Notes: generated by a model not told the origin, from the letters alone. A stretch of 64,000 bases of DNA from Panicum virgatum (GCF_016808335.1 NC_053146.1:7913015-7977014); one strand, 5' to 3'; positions 1 through 11,521 are shown, numbered from the stretch's first letter. Program-made: numbers and translations.

Positions 1-371
1 TATAAAGGGTCACGGCCGATTGAGGGTAATCCAATCGAATCTATCAAACATTTTATCTTTTTTACCTTTTCTTTGCCCTAATCTCTTCCAACCTCAATAT
101 GTTGATTTTCCTTCGTCTCTATGGAGTTTGAAGACGCCCAGCTGGCATGCCGAGTCTAGGCAACCCAAGGTGCGCTTGTCCCGACGGGGTCCCTCCTGGG
201 CGAGCGTTCGTTGGATCCTCGTCGGGCTGCCCCGACGAGACCGGTCTGACCAGTCCGCCATACCGGTCTGACCGTTTTGTGCCGCGGCGCTGCAAGAAGC
301 GTCGCTGCTCACTGCGCGATCAAGCGCGATCGTGTGTTTTCCTGTATCGGCGTCAACAGATGCGCACACAC

Positions 372-789
372 TATTCATGCCACAAGCAACCTTCAGGTTC
401 CGTGTACTGTGGATACTACATGTGCGAGCACATGAGGGAGTTCAGGAGGTACACAAAAGATGCCGAACGGGGAAGCATCTACTCTTTGCTAGGATAGATG
501 CATAACTACATAATATAAGTGTTTGCATCTAACACTTGGCTTAATTTTGGAATGTATTTCTTATTTTCAGGATCAACGGCCACTCCACAATGGTCCGCTC
601 CATGAGCAACAACTTCTTTTTATAGTCGACGATTTATGTCACTTCATTTTGCATGAAGTGGTCCATATAGGTGGAGAATTTGTTCACCCTGAGCATGAAT
701 TATCAACCGACCCAAAATATGCAAGCCTCCGTCAGTGGGAAAATCAGGATCTTCGGGCCGGCTCTACTAGTGTTTCTCAACATAAATGA
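372..789 (+). pseudogene. Ulp1-like (C48) protease C-terminus of a CACTA second gene
   Basis: The segment near 372-495 encodes [17 protein letters not shown], the catalytic-cysteine region (CGYY) of Ulp1/SENP-like C48 cysteine proteases carried by plant CACTA and some MULE elements. A second exon follows a tcttattttcag acceptor at about 571 and encodes DDLCHFILHEVVHIGGEF, ending at 787-789. The same two blocks occur in the minus-strand copy at 48880-49215 (DWCGYYICV, then GFILNEILNPIGEF), which supports the assignment. The catalytic His and Asp would lie upstream, outside the window. The first-exon donor is not obvious, so this is listed as a partial, possibly broken gene. Its role in transposition is unknown for this family. 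Confidence 0.6.
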
Positions 790-1386
790 TGTCTGTACTC
801 TACGCACTTTTATGATGGATGTACTCTAATGATGCATGTAATGATATTTTTATATGATTTTATGTTGAATTTGTAATTAGTAATGTTCAAGAAATATATT
901 CATCATCGATCAAAAAATCCTCAATAGAGTACTAGCTGGACATGTGAAAATTGGAGGGAAACACAAATTTAAATAAAGCAGAAATAGAATTTTGAAAAGC
1001 TGAATCGAATCATGCAATTGCTTTACATGTGAAAATTGGCGGAAAATGAAAATTAGAATAATTAAATACAGAGGGAAACGGATTAGAATAAATTAGTGGG
1101 AAACAGAAATTTGAATGGAATAATAAAGCGGGAAACAAAAATCTAGAATTTCAAATCTAGCTTGGCGGGAAAAGAATTTCAGGGGTGGCTCATGCTTTGA
1201 GCCGCCCCTGTAAAAGAATTTCTAGGGGCGGGTGATGGCATCAGCCGCCCCTGGAAATATCATTTTCAGGGACGGCTCACGTTGTGGGTCGCCCCTGAAA
1301 AAGGGTTCCCATGGGCAGTTGGTGCCATGGCCCGCCCTGGAAAACTTGATTTCTAGCTGCGCGAGATAGGGACAGGTGGCAAGCCC

Positions 1387-1659
1387 TGTAACAGCCCGTG
1401 GGTCAGTCCGAATTCCGAGTTACTGTAGCGAGGCTACTGTAGCGTCGCGAAAAAACTGTTGCGCCGGGATTTAGTCCCATACTGAGAATGGAAGTGAATC
1501 CAGCCCAACTTAAATACCGGGCCCAGGGAAGCTAGTTAATTCCGGATCGATCCTTTTTGCACGAAGCGAGGACGACAGCGCAAGATGATTAATTAGCAGG
1601 TGTGGTTTACTCAACGTGTAGAGTAGATCTTAACCATTATCCCGGGTCGGGTCGTTACA
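1387..1659. mobile_element. Solo LTR inserted in the CACTA end
   Basis: A 273-bp block begins tgtaacagcccg and ends cgggtcgggtcgttaca. This gives TG...CA ends with a matching tgtaac/gttaca inverted terminus, as in Ty3/gypsy LTRs of grasses. It separates CACTA subterminal repeats on both sides (gcaagccc before, gcctgcccctgaaa after). The 5-bp flanks (agccc, cgcct) do not match, so no TSD can be claimed. No internal retroelement sequence is present. Confidence 0.6.
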
Positions 1660-1948
1660 CGCCTGCCCCTGAAAATGCCAATCTACCCGCCCGTACAAAT
1701 GTTTTCAGCAGTAGTGTGTGATGCATGCTAAGCTCCGGCCCCTCCGTCTCCGCACACCCCTCGATCATTAACGAGTGCAGTGACGCACCACGCTGCGCTT
1801 GGAATTCCGTTTGGCTGACCTCCTTGCATTGATTCTGTCGATCGATTCTGGGGGGAGTCTTACCTCCGACCAGACACTCGATTGAGCAACCCTGTCTTAG
1901 CTTAGCTTGTTCAGTGATGAGATCAGCGAGCGATCTGGGGCAAGCAAT

Positions 1949-2064
1949 CACTACCGGAAACTCTTCGTTTGCCGTGTGCCCAATTCTTTGCCATGTGCAG
2001 GATTTAGAGCACACGGCAAACAGTCCATTTGCCGTGAGCCAAAGAAAAAACACATGGCACACAA
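1949..2064. mobile_element. Terminus of a second CACTA family
   Basis: cactaccggaaactcttcg at 1949 is a CACTA-type 5' terminus. It is followed by subterminal repeats of the form gtttgccgtgtgcc, ttgccatgtgcag and cacacggcaaac in both orientations. No matching right end is seen before the next element at 2276, so only a fragment remains. Confidence 0.55.
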
Positions 2065-2319
2065 AAGGCACACGTCATTGTGGAGGTCAAACTAGAGTAT
2101 GCATTGAAGTAGGACAGTACCACCTGTTATGTTGATTGAGGAACTGGATTGTATCCTCTTATTCTTGTTGCTGCGTGGAAGGAATAGTAGAAGCTAACAG
2201 CAGACCAAGTTAGGTTTGCCGGTTGCCGGCCGGTTCAACACTTAGCTTCAACCGCGGCCAGGAATGCGAGCAAGATACTACTAGAAAACAGGTCAAAGAT
2301 CCAAGCCAAAGGAACCACT

Positions 2320-2670
2320 TGTTGCTTGAACCGGTACTAATGGGACACATCAGCACCGGCTGCATCAATAGTGGGTACTATTGGCCTGCGCCGAGCGCTG
2401 GCATGGCGCGCCACGGCACAAACCGGTGCCAATGCACTGACAAAGGCACCATTTAAATCCATCAACCGGTACCAAATCGGCCATGCATCAATGGCATCGG
2501 GTGGTGGCATGACCCGGTGCTTATGGAGCAGACATTAACACCGGGTCATGCAATGACCCGGTGCCTCTGCTGGCCCTGGTCATAGGCACCGGTTGGTGCT
2601 TTCAACCGGTGCTGATCAAGTACTTTTGGCACCGGTTGATAAGCACCAACCGGTGCCTTTGTGCTCATAC
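2320..2670. repeat. Subterminal accggt repeats of element A
   Basis: At least ten copies of gcaccggttg, caaccggtgc and acccggtgc occur in both orientations between the terminus and the TATA box. In En/Spm the analogous subterminal motifs bind TNPA/TNP1-type proteins; that function is inferred here. The same repeat language occurs in elements B, C, D and G. Confidence 0.75.
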
Positions 2671-2790
2671 TATAAATATCCCGCCCCCTCCCCCCTCCAA
2701 GTTGCCGTGAACTCACTGTTCATGGCAGCTGAGTGAGGGAAGGGGGGCGAATTTTTTCATTTTTTTTAAAAAAGGTTAGTAATACTGTTT
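2671..2790 (+). promoter_or_regulatory. Element A promoter and conserved leader
   Basis: tataaatatc at 2671 lies directly inside the subterminal repeats. It is followed by cactgttcatggcagctgag and an aaaaaaggttagt motif that looks like an exon-intron boundary. Element C carries an almost identical block at 44436-44545. Conservation between two copies, together with the TATA box, supports a transposase promoter and untranslated first exon followed by an AT-rich intron to about 3170. Confidence 0.6.
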
Positions 2791-3171
2791 TCAGTACTTT
2801 TACAAATTAATTTTGTAGATTAATTTTATAGATGTAGTTAGCACTTGATTTAGTTTATACACATAATAAATATTTGTAGATATATTTTTGGACCCGATTT
2901 AGTTTATGGTTTCATATTATTGTTATATAAAATATTAGGCATGAGATAACTATTTATTTATATATAGTTAGGATTTGGATTATTTTATTTTTATATTAGG
3001 CATGCATAATATATATATTTATAGTATATAATTTTGATGACACTCCAATTTAATTTGTTTCGTAATCAATCATTGTTTAATTCAATATATTATTATTTTA
3101 GCTTTCAATGTTTATTTAAGAATGGTTATGTTGACACAAGTTTGATGTTAATATATGAAATGTGAACACAG

Positions 3172-6100
3172 ATGAGTCGGCAATGGATGTACATGGCCGA
3201 CCGGCGTTCAAAGGAGTTCGTTGATGGCGTACATGAATTCATAGAGGCGGCCGAGAAACACAAGTATGGCGGTTTCGTTCGTTGTCCATGCAAATTCTAT
3301 ATGAATGAGAAGGATTACTCATCATCAAGAACCATCCACAGTCACTTGTTCAATAGTGGTTTCATGCCGAACTACTATGTTTAGATGAAGCATGGAGAAA
3401 GAGGAATTATGCTGGATAATAATGAAAAAGAAGAGGACAGGATTCCTGACTTTGTAGCCAATTACGATGCTTTTTTTTATGACACTGCAATGGGTGAGGT
3501 TGAGGAAGATGTTGAAGGACATGTTGTAGAAGATGATCTGGGTCAGATGCTGCGCGAAGCTGAGGAAGTTTGTGAAACAGAAAAGGAATTGAGAGATCTG
3601 AAGCGTATGTTGGAGGACTACAAAACATTGTTGTACCCAGATTGCAAACAAGGCCAAAAAAAAGTTGGGTACCACATTGGAATTGTTGCAATGGAAGGCA
3701 TCAAATGGTTTGTCTAACAAGGGATTCGAGGAGTTGCTGAAACTTATAAAAACTTACTCCCTGAGGGTAACACCTTGCCGGAGACAACATACGAGGAAAA
3801 AAGGGTCGTTTGTCCTTTAGGATTAGAGGCACAGAAGATATATGCTTATCCTAATGACTACATCCTATATCGAGGTGAGTATGAAAAATTGGATTCATGC
3901 CCTGTATGCAACGCATGCCGATATAAGATCCCTCGAGATGATCCAGGTGACGTTGTGGGGATGCGTGTCAAGAAGAGGGTGCTTGCCAAGGTGATGTGGT
4001 ATTTCCCTCTAATACCACGTCTGAAATATTTGTTCATGAACAAAATGAATGCTAAATTGATGCGATGGCACAAAGAAGAATATAAGCAAGACAATATGTT
4101 GAGACACACCGCTGATGGGTCGTAGTGGAGAAAGGTGGACAGAACATTCCCAACATTTGCAAATGATGCGAGGAATATAAGATTCGGCTTAAGTACAGAT
4201 GGTATGAATCCTTTCGATGAGCAGAGCAGTGGCCATAGTACCTGGCCTGTGACACTCTGTATATACAACCTTCCTCCCTGGTTGTGTATGCAGCGAAAAT
4301 TCATTATGATGCCGGTGCTTATCCCCGGCCCGAAGCAACCAGGTAACGATATAGATGTGTATCTGAAACCACTGATTGAGGATCTGCTATTGTTGTGGAA
4401 ACAAGAGGGTGTTCGTATGTGGGATGAGCACGTAGAGGAACATTTTAACCTTCGCGCATTGCTTTTTGTAACCTTCAACGATTGGCTAGCACTAAGCAAC
4501 CTCTCCGGACATTCCAATAAGAGTTATAGGGCATGCACCCATTGTTTCGAAGAAACCGACAGCACGTACCTCAAGCACTGTAGGAATATCGTGTATATGG
4601 GTCATCATCGATTTCTTCCAATCAAGCACACATTAAGGAGGAAGCATGCTCACTACGGTGGAAAGGCATATCATCGTACCAAGCCAAGGCACCGTTGTGT
4701 GAAAATGGTATTCGAAATGGTCAAAGATATAAAAGTAGTATTCGGAAAAGGACCCGGTAGCATATCAGTGCAGAGTGATGACGGTGGTCCACCTATGTGG
4801 AAGAAGAAGAGTATATTTTGGGAGTTACCTTATTGGGAAATCTTAGAGGTCCGCCACGCAATTGATGTGATGCACCTAACAAAGAATTTTTGTGTGAACC
4901 TTCTAGACTTCCTTGGTGTCTATGGTAAGCCAAAGGATACACTGGAAGCGCAGCAAGATCTTCAACGTATGAAACAACGGGCCGCCCTACATCCAGAAAA
5001 AAGGGATAAATGACGTCATTACCTAGGTCCTGCGTGCTACACTCTTAGTAAGAAAGAGAAGCAAAGTATGTTCGACTGTTTGAACAGTATCAAGGTCCCA
5101 TCAGGCTACTCTTCGAACATAAAGATGCTACTGAACCTGAAAGAGAAGAAATTCGTACACATAAAGTCCCATGACTGTCATGTGTTCATGACGCAATTGA
5201 TTCTAGTCGCACTTAGAGGTATTCTACCAGCTAATGTTCGAGCAACAATCATAAAGCTATGCGCCTTTCTCAACACAATTTCTCAGAAGACAATTGATCC
5301 ATCGAGTTTAAGTAGGCTACAAGAGGATGTTGTCCAAAGTTTAGTCAATCTTGAGATGATATTTCCTCCATCATTCTTCAATATTATGACGCATCTTCTA
5401 GTTCACCTGGTCAAAGAGATTGGTATTCTCGGTCATGTTTTCCTTCATAATATGTTCCCTTTTGAACTATAATTTGCAGTCCTAAAGAAATATGTTCGTA
5501 ATCGGGCTCGTCCAGAAGGAAGCATTGCGAAGGGTTATGTCACAGAGGAGGTCATTGAGTTTTGGGTTGATTATGTGGAAGAACTCTGCCCAATTGGGAT
5601 TCTAGTATCACGTCATGAGGGGCGGCTGATTGGAAAAGGCACACTTGGCAGAAAATCAGTAAATGCCACAGATCATGCCACATTGAGCAAAGCACATCTC
5701 ACAGTTCTGCAACAATCAGTCTTGGTGGCTCCATACATGGAGGAGCACATGCAAATTATGCGAAGCATGTACCCTTTGAAGTCCGAGACATGGATTACAA
5801 AACATCATAACGATACTTTCGTCACCTGATTGCAGAACGAAGTCATGGCCAACGATGAAATTCATAAGCAGCTAGCTTGACTTGCCAGGGGTCCGGCAAA
5901 TTCAATCTTGATGTACCAAGGATATAAAATTAATAGTTTCACATTTTATACAGGAGCCCAAGATTACAAGAGCACCAATCAAAATAGTGGTGTCCGTATT
6001 GATGCCACTGACTCTAGTGGCCAAACGAACTCATATTTTGGTTACATTGAAGAGATCTGGGAACTCGACTATGGGCCATTGAAGATCCCTCTATTTCGTT

Positions 6101-6528
6101 GCCAATAGGTTAAACTGACAGGAAAAGGTGTCGATATCGACGAGTACGGAATGACAACGGTAGACCTCAAAGAGCTTGGCTACCGAGACGAACCATTCGT
6201 CCCAGCTAAAGATGTCACTCAAGTTTTCTATGTGCATGACATGTCTAGCAAACCAAGAAAGGATAAGTCCAGGAATAAATCAAGTTTTCTAGGTGCCGGA
6301 GATGAGCCAAAGCGCCATATTGTTCTGGCAGGCAAAAGAAAAATTGTGGGAGTCGACGATGTCACAGATGAAGAAGAACACAACAAGATTGAAAATATGA
6401 CTCCATTCGCAGTGGAGGTTGACACAAGTATACTTTTAGCCGAAGAGGAGGCTCCCTACGCACGCCATGATCACAATGAAAGGACGATTGTAAAGCGAAC
6501 TATCATTAACATTCCATTAGTTGAATGA
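3172..6528 (+). pseudogene. TNP2-type CACTA transposase, decayed
   Basis: The reading frame starts MSRQWMYMADRRSKEF, the TNP2-associated N-terminal domain (PF13963 type; KYGGFVRCPCKFY). The TNP2 core follows (about 3775-4990, including LDSCPVCNACRYK and FGLSTDGMNPF), then a DUF4218-like part (about 5030-5830; VLKKYVRNRARPEGSI) and a DUF4216-like tail (5908-6528; TGKGVDIDEYGMTTVDL). The protein is interrupted by in-frame stops at 3382, 4123, 5011, 5470, 5827, 5878 and 6106. Two small frame changes occur, near 3710 and 3750. Several stops fall where the family has tryptophan, such as LFRCQ*VKL and KQLA*LARGP. The gene would have encoded the DDE-type catalytic transposase. It cannot make a full protein now. 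Confidence 0.88.
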
Positions 6529-6584
6529 TTATATCTTGTAATATTTCCCGTGAACATGATATTAATGATTATCTATGATTGTTA

Positions 6585-7240
6585 TGGCAATTATCCGATT
6601 TATTATGCAATTATCCACTTTATTATGCATTTAAATGATTTATTATACAATTATCAGATTTATTATGCATTTAAATTATTTATTATGTAAATAATAGAAT
6701 TATTATGCATTTATACTATTTATTATGCATTTACATGATTTATTATGCCATTGTCTGATTTATTATGCATTTAAATGATTTATTATGCAATTATTTCATT
6801 TATTATGCATTTAAATGATTTATTATGCACTAAAATGATTTATTATGCAATTAACTGATTTATTATGCATTGAAATAATTTATTATGTAAATAAAAGAAT
6901 TATTATGCAATTATCTAATTTATTATGCATTTAAATGATTTATTATGCAATTCTCTGATTTATTATGCATTTAAATAATTTATTATGCAATTATCTGATT
7001 TATTATGCATTTGAATAATTTATTATGCACTGAAATGATTTATTATGTAATTAAAAGAATTATTATGGAATTATCAGATTTAATATGCATTTAAATCATT
7101 TATTTTGCAATTATCTGATTTATTATGAATTTAAATAATTTATTATGTAATCAAAAGAATTATTTTGCAATTATCTAATTTATTATGTATTTAAATAATT
7201 TATTGTGCATTTAAATGATGTATTATGCAATTTTCAGTAA
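6585..7240. repeat. 20-bp AT-rich minisatellite between the convergent genes
   Basis: About 32 tandem units of roughly 20 bp follow the pattern gatttattatgcaattatct, alternating with atttattatgcatttaaat. It sits just after the TNP2 stop and before the end of the minus-strand gene. Element C has the same minisatellite at 45430-45890, so it belongs to the element and is not a genomic microsatellite. Confidence 0.9.
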
Positions 7241-7246
7241 AACCTA

Positions 7247-8742
7247 TTAGCACCGGTTGATGCGGGCGTGGACAGAGGGATTCCCGCCTCTGTGTACATA
7301 TTGATTTAAATGCGGGCGTGGACGGAGGGATTCCCGCCTTCCCGCCTCTGTGTACATATTCATGCAGGCGTGGACGGAGGGATTGGAGTACACCGAGGGC
7401 GGATCGTCCGGGTTGTCGGTGACCTCGGACGCTTTACCCTTGTGAGCCAAAGCCCATCCCATGAACTGGGAGCACTCAGCGCCTGAATGTGATGAGGACT
7501 GCAAAACAATATGTTGTTTACAAATTATGCATAATTGAGGGTTAGATTAATGAAATGAATATGCATACCCATCTAGCTCTGTATTCCTCGTTGCTAAGGC
7601 TTCCTTGATGATGTGCTGGCCCTGGCATAAGCAAACGCCGCTCTCGACCAGCGTTGTGTGCGGCCTCCCACTCGGGTGTGAACCACTTGTCCACGATGAG
7701 TTCCCAGCACATCGAATTATTACGGCACCACCACGCAGGCACCTACACGTGATCAAGTGAATAACATATGAAATGTGAAATATAAGCAACACACTTAATC
7801 TAAGTATAATTTTAAATTTACCAGTAAGTACTGCTCCTGGGTCAGCTTCATATTTCTTGCAACTTCTTTTTTGATCTTCGGCTTAAGGAACATAGCACCG
7901 TAGTTTATGACGCACTGGACTTGAACCTCGTAGTGCATGTCCTTTACAAGCTTGATGCATTGGTTGTGAGACGTAACTAACGCGCATTCCTCGTATCCCT
8001 TGTCACTGCACACCTGTAGAAATCCTGCATATAACCATGATATATCCAGTAATTTTTATAAAATATGCCAAATGAATGCGCTGTATTAAGGAGTGTATTG
8101 CGAGAAATACTTACCCACAGTTCGGCCTTGACCCGCTCTGCCTTGTTGTCGAAGCACCTGCCATCCCGATCGAGCTGATCGGGGGCGTGGGCATAGTGCT
8201 CCCACGTCCAGGCCGGCTCGTACCTTCCACCAATGTGGACTAGGTCCGGGAAGTGATTCTTGCACAAAGTGCCCAGGATGCCGTTGACCTTGCGCTTGTG
8301 AGCACCTCCACTGAGTATTTCCAATTCCTGCCAAAAGTGATTAATATAAAATATTAGTAGTGGCAACATCTAAAGTTTATTGTGATTTTCAAGTGATGAA
8401 ATGAAAAATAGTGATAACTTCTAAATTTACTTACCGTGGACCAGAGGGTCGAATCAACGGCCGTAGCGCAAGAGGAATCGGCCTGTCCGGGAGTCGCGAG
8501 GGACCCCGCAACCAGACAGCTGGTGTAGTAGAGTCCTCCTCTGTCGCGTCCTCCTCCTCCTCCACATCCTCCCCCTCACCACCAAACGACTCCGCGGAAG
8601 CTATGGTGTCATCCTCCTCCTCCTCCTCCTCCTCCGGCTCGCACTCCTCCTCCTCACCACGCCGCCATGGTCGACCCCTCCCTCGACCCTTGGGGCCACC
8701 CTTTCCTCGACCCAACCCTCGACCTATCAAACTGTCATGCAT
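7247..8742 (-). CDS. Second CACTA transposase gene (PttA/En/Spm plant transposase, PF03004 type)
   Basis: Five minus-strand exons with consensus splice sites are visible: 8742-8435, 8327-8115, 8013-7822, 7742-7569 and 7498-7247. Exon 1 encodes a Gly/Arg-rich and Glu-rich N-terminus ending IRPSGPR. Exon 2 carries VNGILGTLCKNHFPDLV and AWTWEHYAHAP. Exon 4 carries EWEAAHNAGRERRLLMPG, and exon 5 has FMGWALAHKGKA and NPDDPPSVYSNPSVH. These are hallmarks of the DNA-binding second transposase (TNP1/TNPA-like) of grass CACTA elements. Exons 2-5 join in phase 0, but exon 1 ends in phase 2, so a one-base lesion or another donor is needed there. The C-terminus runs into a short tandem repeat and is probably truncated. 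Confidence 0.78.
7256..7385. repeat. Tandem repeat in the last exon of the PttA-type gene
   Basis: Three imperfect copies of a unit containing gcgggcgtggacggagggat and cctctgtgtacatatt occur in tandem. They duplicate the protein segment around NPSVHAR and YTEAGRRES, which is normally single in the family, so the end of this gene looks expanded by slippage. Confidence 0.7.
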
Positions 8743-8770
8743 GACTGGAAGATTGACCTGGAGATTTTAA

Positions 8771-8997
8771 GGTAATGCATTGCCATTTCTATGGCATCAT
8801 AATTGACTTATTTGGTCAGATGACTTCCAAGCAAGTACTTCTTTTCTCGAGGAAATTAAAGCAGTGTGAGAGTCAAGAGGGAGAGCATTTTAGATTTTCC
8901 ACTCAAAGCTTTGTTGCCCAATGGAATTGTTTCCAATTCGTGTCAGTTCCATCTTATGATGACTTTCTTATCTTTATTGTATCTTTGTATAGCATTA
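8771..8997. other. Spacer without recognised features
   Basis: Ordinary mixed-composition sequence after the truncated CACTA gene. I see no terminal repeat, splice pattern or convincing reading frame. Confidence 0.5.
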
Positions 8998-9240
8998 GAG
9001 CAAGGCTAATAATACAGCCAACAAGCCGGCTGTAAAGATCCTTGCAGCTTTCTCTCAGCCCACCCGTATAACAGTTAGCTCTTCACAATTAATGCATGGC
9101 CCACTTATCTCTCTCACAAATTTTATTGGTTCTTGTACCCAAGCCGGCTGTAAGCTTACAGCCCGCTTCTCCTCTCTCTCCTCTATTCTCTCCTCCACCT
9201 CATTATTTAGCCGGCTTACAACTAGCTATAATACCTGCTC
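8998..9240. mobile_element. Tourist-like MITE (243 bp)
   Basis: The ends gagcaaggctaataatacag and ctataatacctgctc are inverted repeats, extended inside by agccggctgta and tagccggctta blocks. Direct tta duplications flank it at 8995-8997 and 9241-9243, matching the TTA/TAA preference of PIF/Harbinger (Tourist) elements. Confidence 0.8.
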
Positions 9241-9570
9241 TTATGTACCTTTGTGGCAAGATGACCTCCTTATCTTTACTCTTTACCCTAATTGAAATAC
9301 GCTTTAATAATGTCACAAATAACGAGTGGGGCACGTGTTGGTGCACTTTGCCCGTGAGCGCGCGAACCGAAACAGATACGGTAAGATATCGACTTTATTA
9401 CAACCCAAAGCTTCTTACTTATCATGGGTGCTCCACTGAAGTGCTATCAATCTTACTGTTATGGTAACTGAGTGTGCGCTGCCAGTAAATAGAAGTGCCA
9501 AACTGAATAATTATCTTATAGTTATGGCCTTACCAGGCTATTGTAAGTCTGCAAGAAGCACTTTCGCATT

Positions 9571-10007
9571 CAAAATGGTATGATGGACTGGCTAGCTAGT
9601 AGGACTAAGTAACATCGGTAGGATGGTGACAATTCAGTACTTGTATAGTTCTAAAACAACTATTTGGCCCTGTTCGCTTGTCTTGTCCCGGCTTGATTCG
9701 GCTTGTTTCGGTTTGTTTTCTCTCACAGAATACTATAAAATCAGCCAAAATCAGCCGGCTTTCAGATCAGCCGAACACAAGCCGATCTGAAAGCCGGCTG
9801 ATTTCGGCTGATCTGAAAGCCGGCTGATTTCGGCTGATTTAATAGTATTCTGTGAGAGAAAACAAACCGAAACAAATCGAATCAAGCCGGGACAAGACAA
9901 GCGAACAGGGCCAAATAGTTGTTTTAGAACTATACAAGTACTGAATTGTCACCATCCTACCGATGTTACTTAGTCCTACTAGCTAGCCAGTCCATCATAC
10001 CATTTTG
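9571..10007. repeat. 437-bp near-perfect palindrome containing a MITE
   Basis: The left arm begins caaaatggtatgatggactg at 9571 and the right arm ends with its exact reverse complement at 10007; the symmetry centre is near 9789. The outer 95 bp of each arm (9571-9665 and 9913-10007) appear identical in inverted orientation and are not MITE sequence. Only the core shows mismatches. There is no room for a large loop, so a transcript from either strand would fold into a single hairpin. Confidence 0.9.
9666..9912. mobile_element. MITE with ggccctgttcgcttg termini
   Basis: Inverted ends ggccctgttcgcttgtcttg and caagacaagcgaacagggcc enclose repeated agccggctgatttcggctga motifs in both directions. 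The ends resemble grass Tourist or hAT-type MITEs. The flanks are themselves inverted copies, so a TSD cannot be identified. Confidence 0.75.
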
Positions 10008-10133
10008 ACCACCAAATAAAAGAGCTTTGGAAGGAATCATATCGGAATTAATAGGTACCACTACTTTCAATACTAAATCTTTCCAAGCGTAAAGCTCAAG
10101 GACTATGACTGACTTGCATTTATTTGTTCTCAG

Positions 10134-10280
10134 GAGTTAGGAACTTCCTGGAAACGTCGGAGCAGAGATCTCATTCCAGCAACTGCTGTCTCTGATGAGG
10201 GGGATGACATTGCCGTCGCACTGCAGTTTACTAGCCGAGAAGAATTGACCATCTGCATTGTCTTCACTTTCAGAAATTAA
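10134..10280 (+). other. Candidate terminal exon, unknown product
   Basis: A tatttgttctcag acceptor is followed by a 48-codon open frame beginning ELGTSWKRRSRDLIPATAV, continuing DDIAVALQFTSREEL, and stopping at 10278. The acidic and hydrophobic pattern looks like coding sequence, but I do not recognise the family. It may be a gene fragment carried by a transposon or the last exon of a broken gene. No upstream exon is evident; the palindrome lies directly upstream. Confidence 0.3.
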
Positions 10281-11518
10281 AGTTTAGTAGCTTGCACTAC
10301 CGACTAGTCTTCATTGTCGAGCTCGATCGATTGGTGGATCGACGTGGACTGGTCATCATATATACTAAAGAGGATGGAAGATCTAAGCACTGGGATGCAG
10401 AAGAATCTTGGTCAAGCTTCTTCCCTATCCTTTACCATGTCCTCTTGTTTGAGAAATCATGTACATGGAGCGAGGAATGGCATTATTTTCCACAGAAGCA
10501 AGAATACTTCACGTACGGTATTTATTTCAGTTTGAACAGTTTGTGTCTGTGCACATCAAAGCTCAGGTCAGTCGTTGCAGGTTGCGGCCAGCGGCAGACA
10601 CTTGCAGTGAAGCAGCAGATAAAGGGTTAGTAGGGCTACAGTTCTGTTTACTTTTATGCATGAATCGTTGATTCGATGTCATGCACACATTCCCAATCAA
10701 GATGGTACTTCCTAGGCAGCTTCCCAATCAAGTTGGTTTTCCATAGCGTGGTGGCCAAGCTAGTGGTGGGATTTATTTACCGGTAATGATAGGGAAAACA
10801 TACATACGTACATACATACACACACTAGTCTATCAACACGGGCTAATTAGAATTAATATAAGAATGAGATAAAAAAATTATAGTCATTTATCTCACGCCT
10901 TTTTTATCTATAAAATATTCTAACACATACTCTAAAATATATGTTTGTCACACCTCCATATGTATTCAATATATATTTAGTTGAACTATTTGTTTGTGAA
11001 TTGTATTCTTATCTCTTCCATCATACATGAATACATGATGACATATATTGGGAGTAGTATTTTTATATAAACAACAATATAAATAATATGTTAATAATGA
11101 TAGAAATAGTAATTTAGAATTTTATATGGGTGCACTTTAATATTTTATTATAGTTATATAATTTAGATTCAGATTTAGGAGTAATTTAACTTATAATAAT
11201 AATGACATAATTGGATAATTTATGTGCAAATTTAGGAGGGTACTTGTATTATTTTTATAATAGCTTAGGCGGGTAATTTAGATACATGTTTAGGTGTTAC
11301 TTTAATCTATTTTCATAATGACAGAGGTGGGTAATTTATTAGAAAAGATGACAGATCTGATGGTTACTATAATTAGAGTTGTTGGATTGGTGGTCGGATG
11401 TTTCTGATTTTTGTGAGAATTTATAGGATTTTTTCTATTTTTTTAAGTGTCCACTTAGGATCCTAGGTGGTTTCATGTGGAGGTTACAAAAGAGCATCCA
11501 ATTAGTAATAGTAAGATA
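10281..11518. other. AT-rich intergenic stretch
   Basis: 10281-10760 is mixed sequence with short frames that look random. 10780-11518 is AT-rich with degenerate repeats of the form gggtaatttaga and aggagtaatttaactt, resembling an old repeat relic. No gene is supported. Confidence 0.5.
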
Positions 11519-11521
11519 ACA

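Larger units (their letters stand above)
1..1716 (+). mobile_element. CACTA (En/Spm) element, right-hand part
   Basis: The right terminus at 1701-1716 reads gttttcagcagtagtg, the inverse of a CACTACTGCTGAAAAC terminal repeat. Inside it lie subterminal repeats at about 1180-1345, variants of gggcggctca and gagccgcccctg facing both ways, as expected for transposase-binding arrays of CACTA elements. A Ulp1-like protease tail lies at 372-789. The left end is outside the window, so the TSD cannot be tested. The element is interrupted by a solo LTR at 1387-1659. Confidence 0.75.
2276..8770 (+). mobile_element. CACTA element A (autonomous-type, decayed)
   Basis: The left end at 2276 reads tactactagaaaacagg, one base away from CACTACTAGAAAAC as seen in element B and, with one change, in element C. 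Next come accggt-type subterminal repeats, a TATA box, a TNP2 transposase on + (3172-6528), a 20-bp minisatellite, and a second transposase gene on - (7250-8742), the usual convergent plan of large grass CACTA elements. No right terminus is found, and flanking sequence of different character begins after about 8770, so the right end is probably deleted. Confidence 0.8.

Noticed and set aside
6585..7240. Possible CRISPR-like array because of regular 20-bp units
   Set aside because: Units are contiguous and degenerate, without unique spacers; it is a minisatellite inside a plant transposon.
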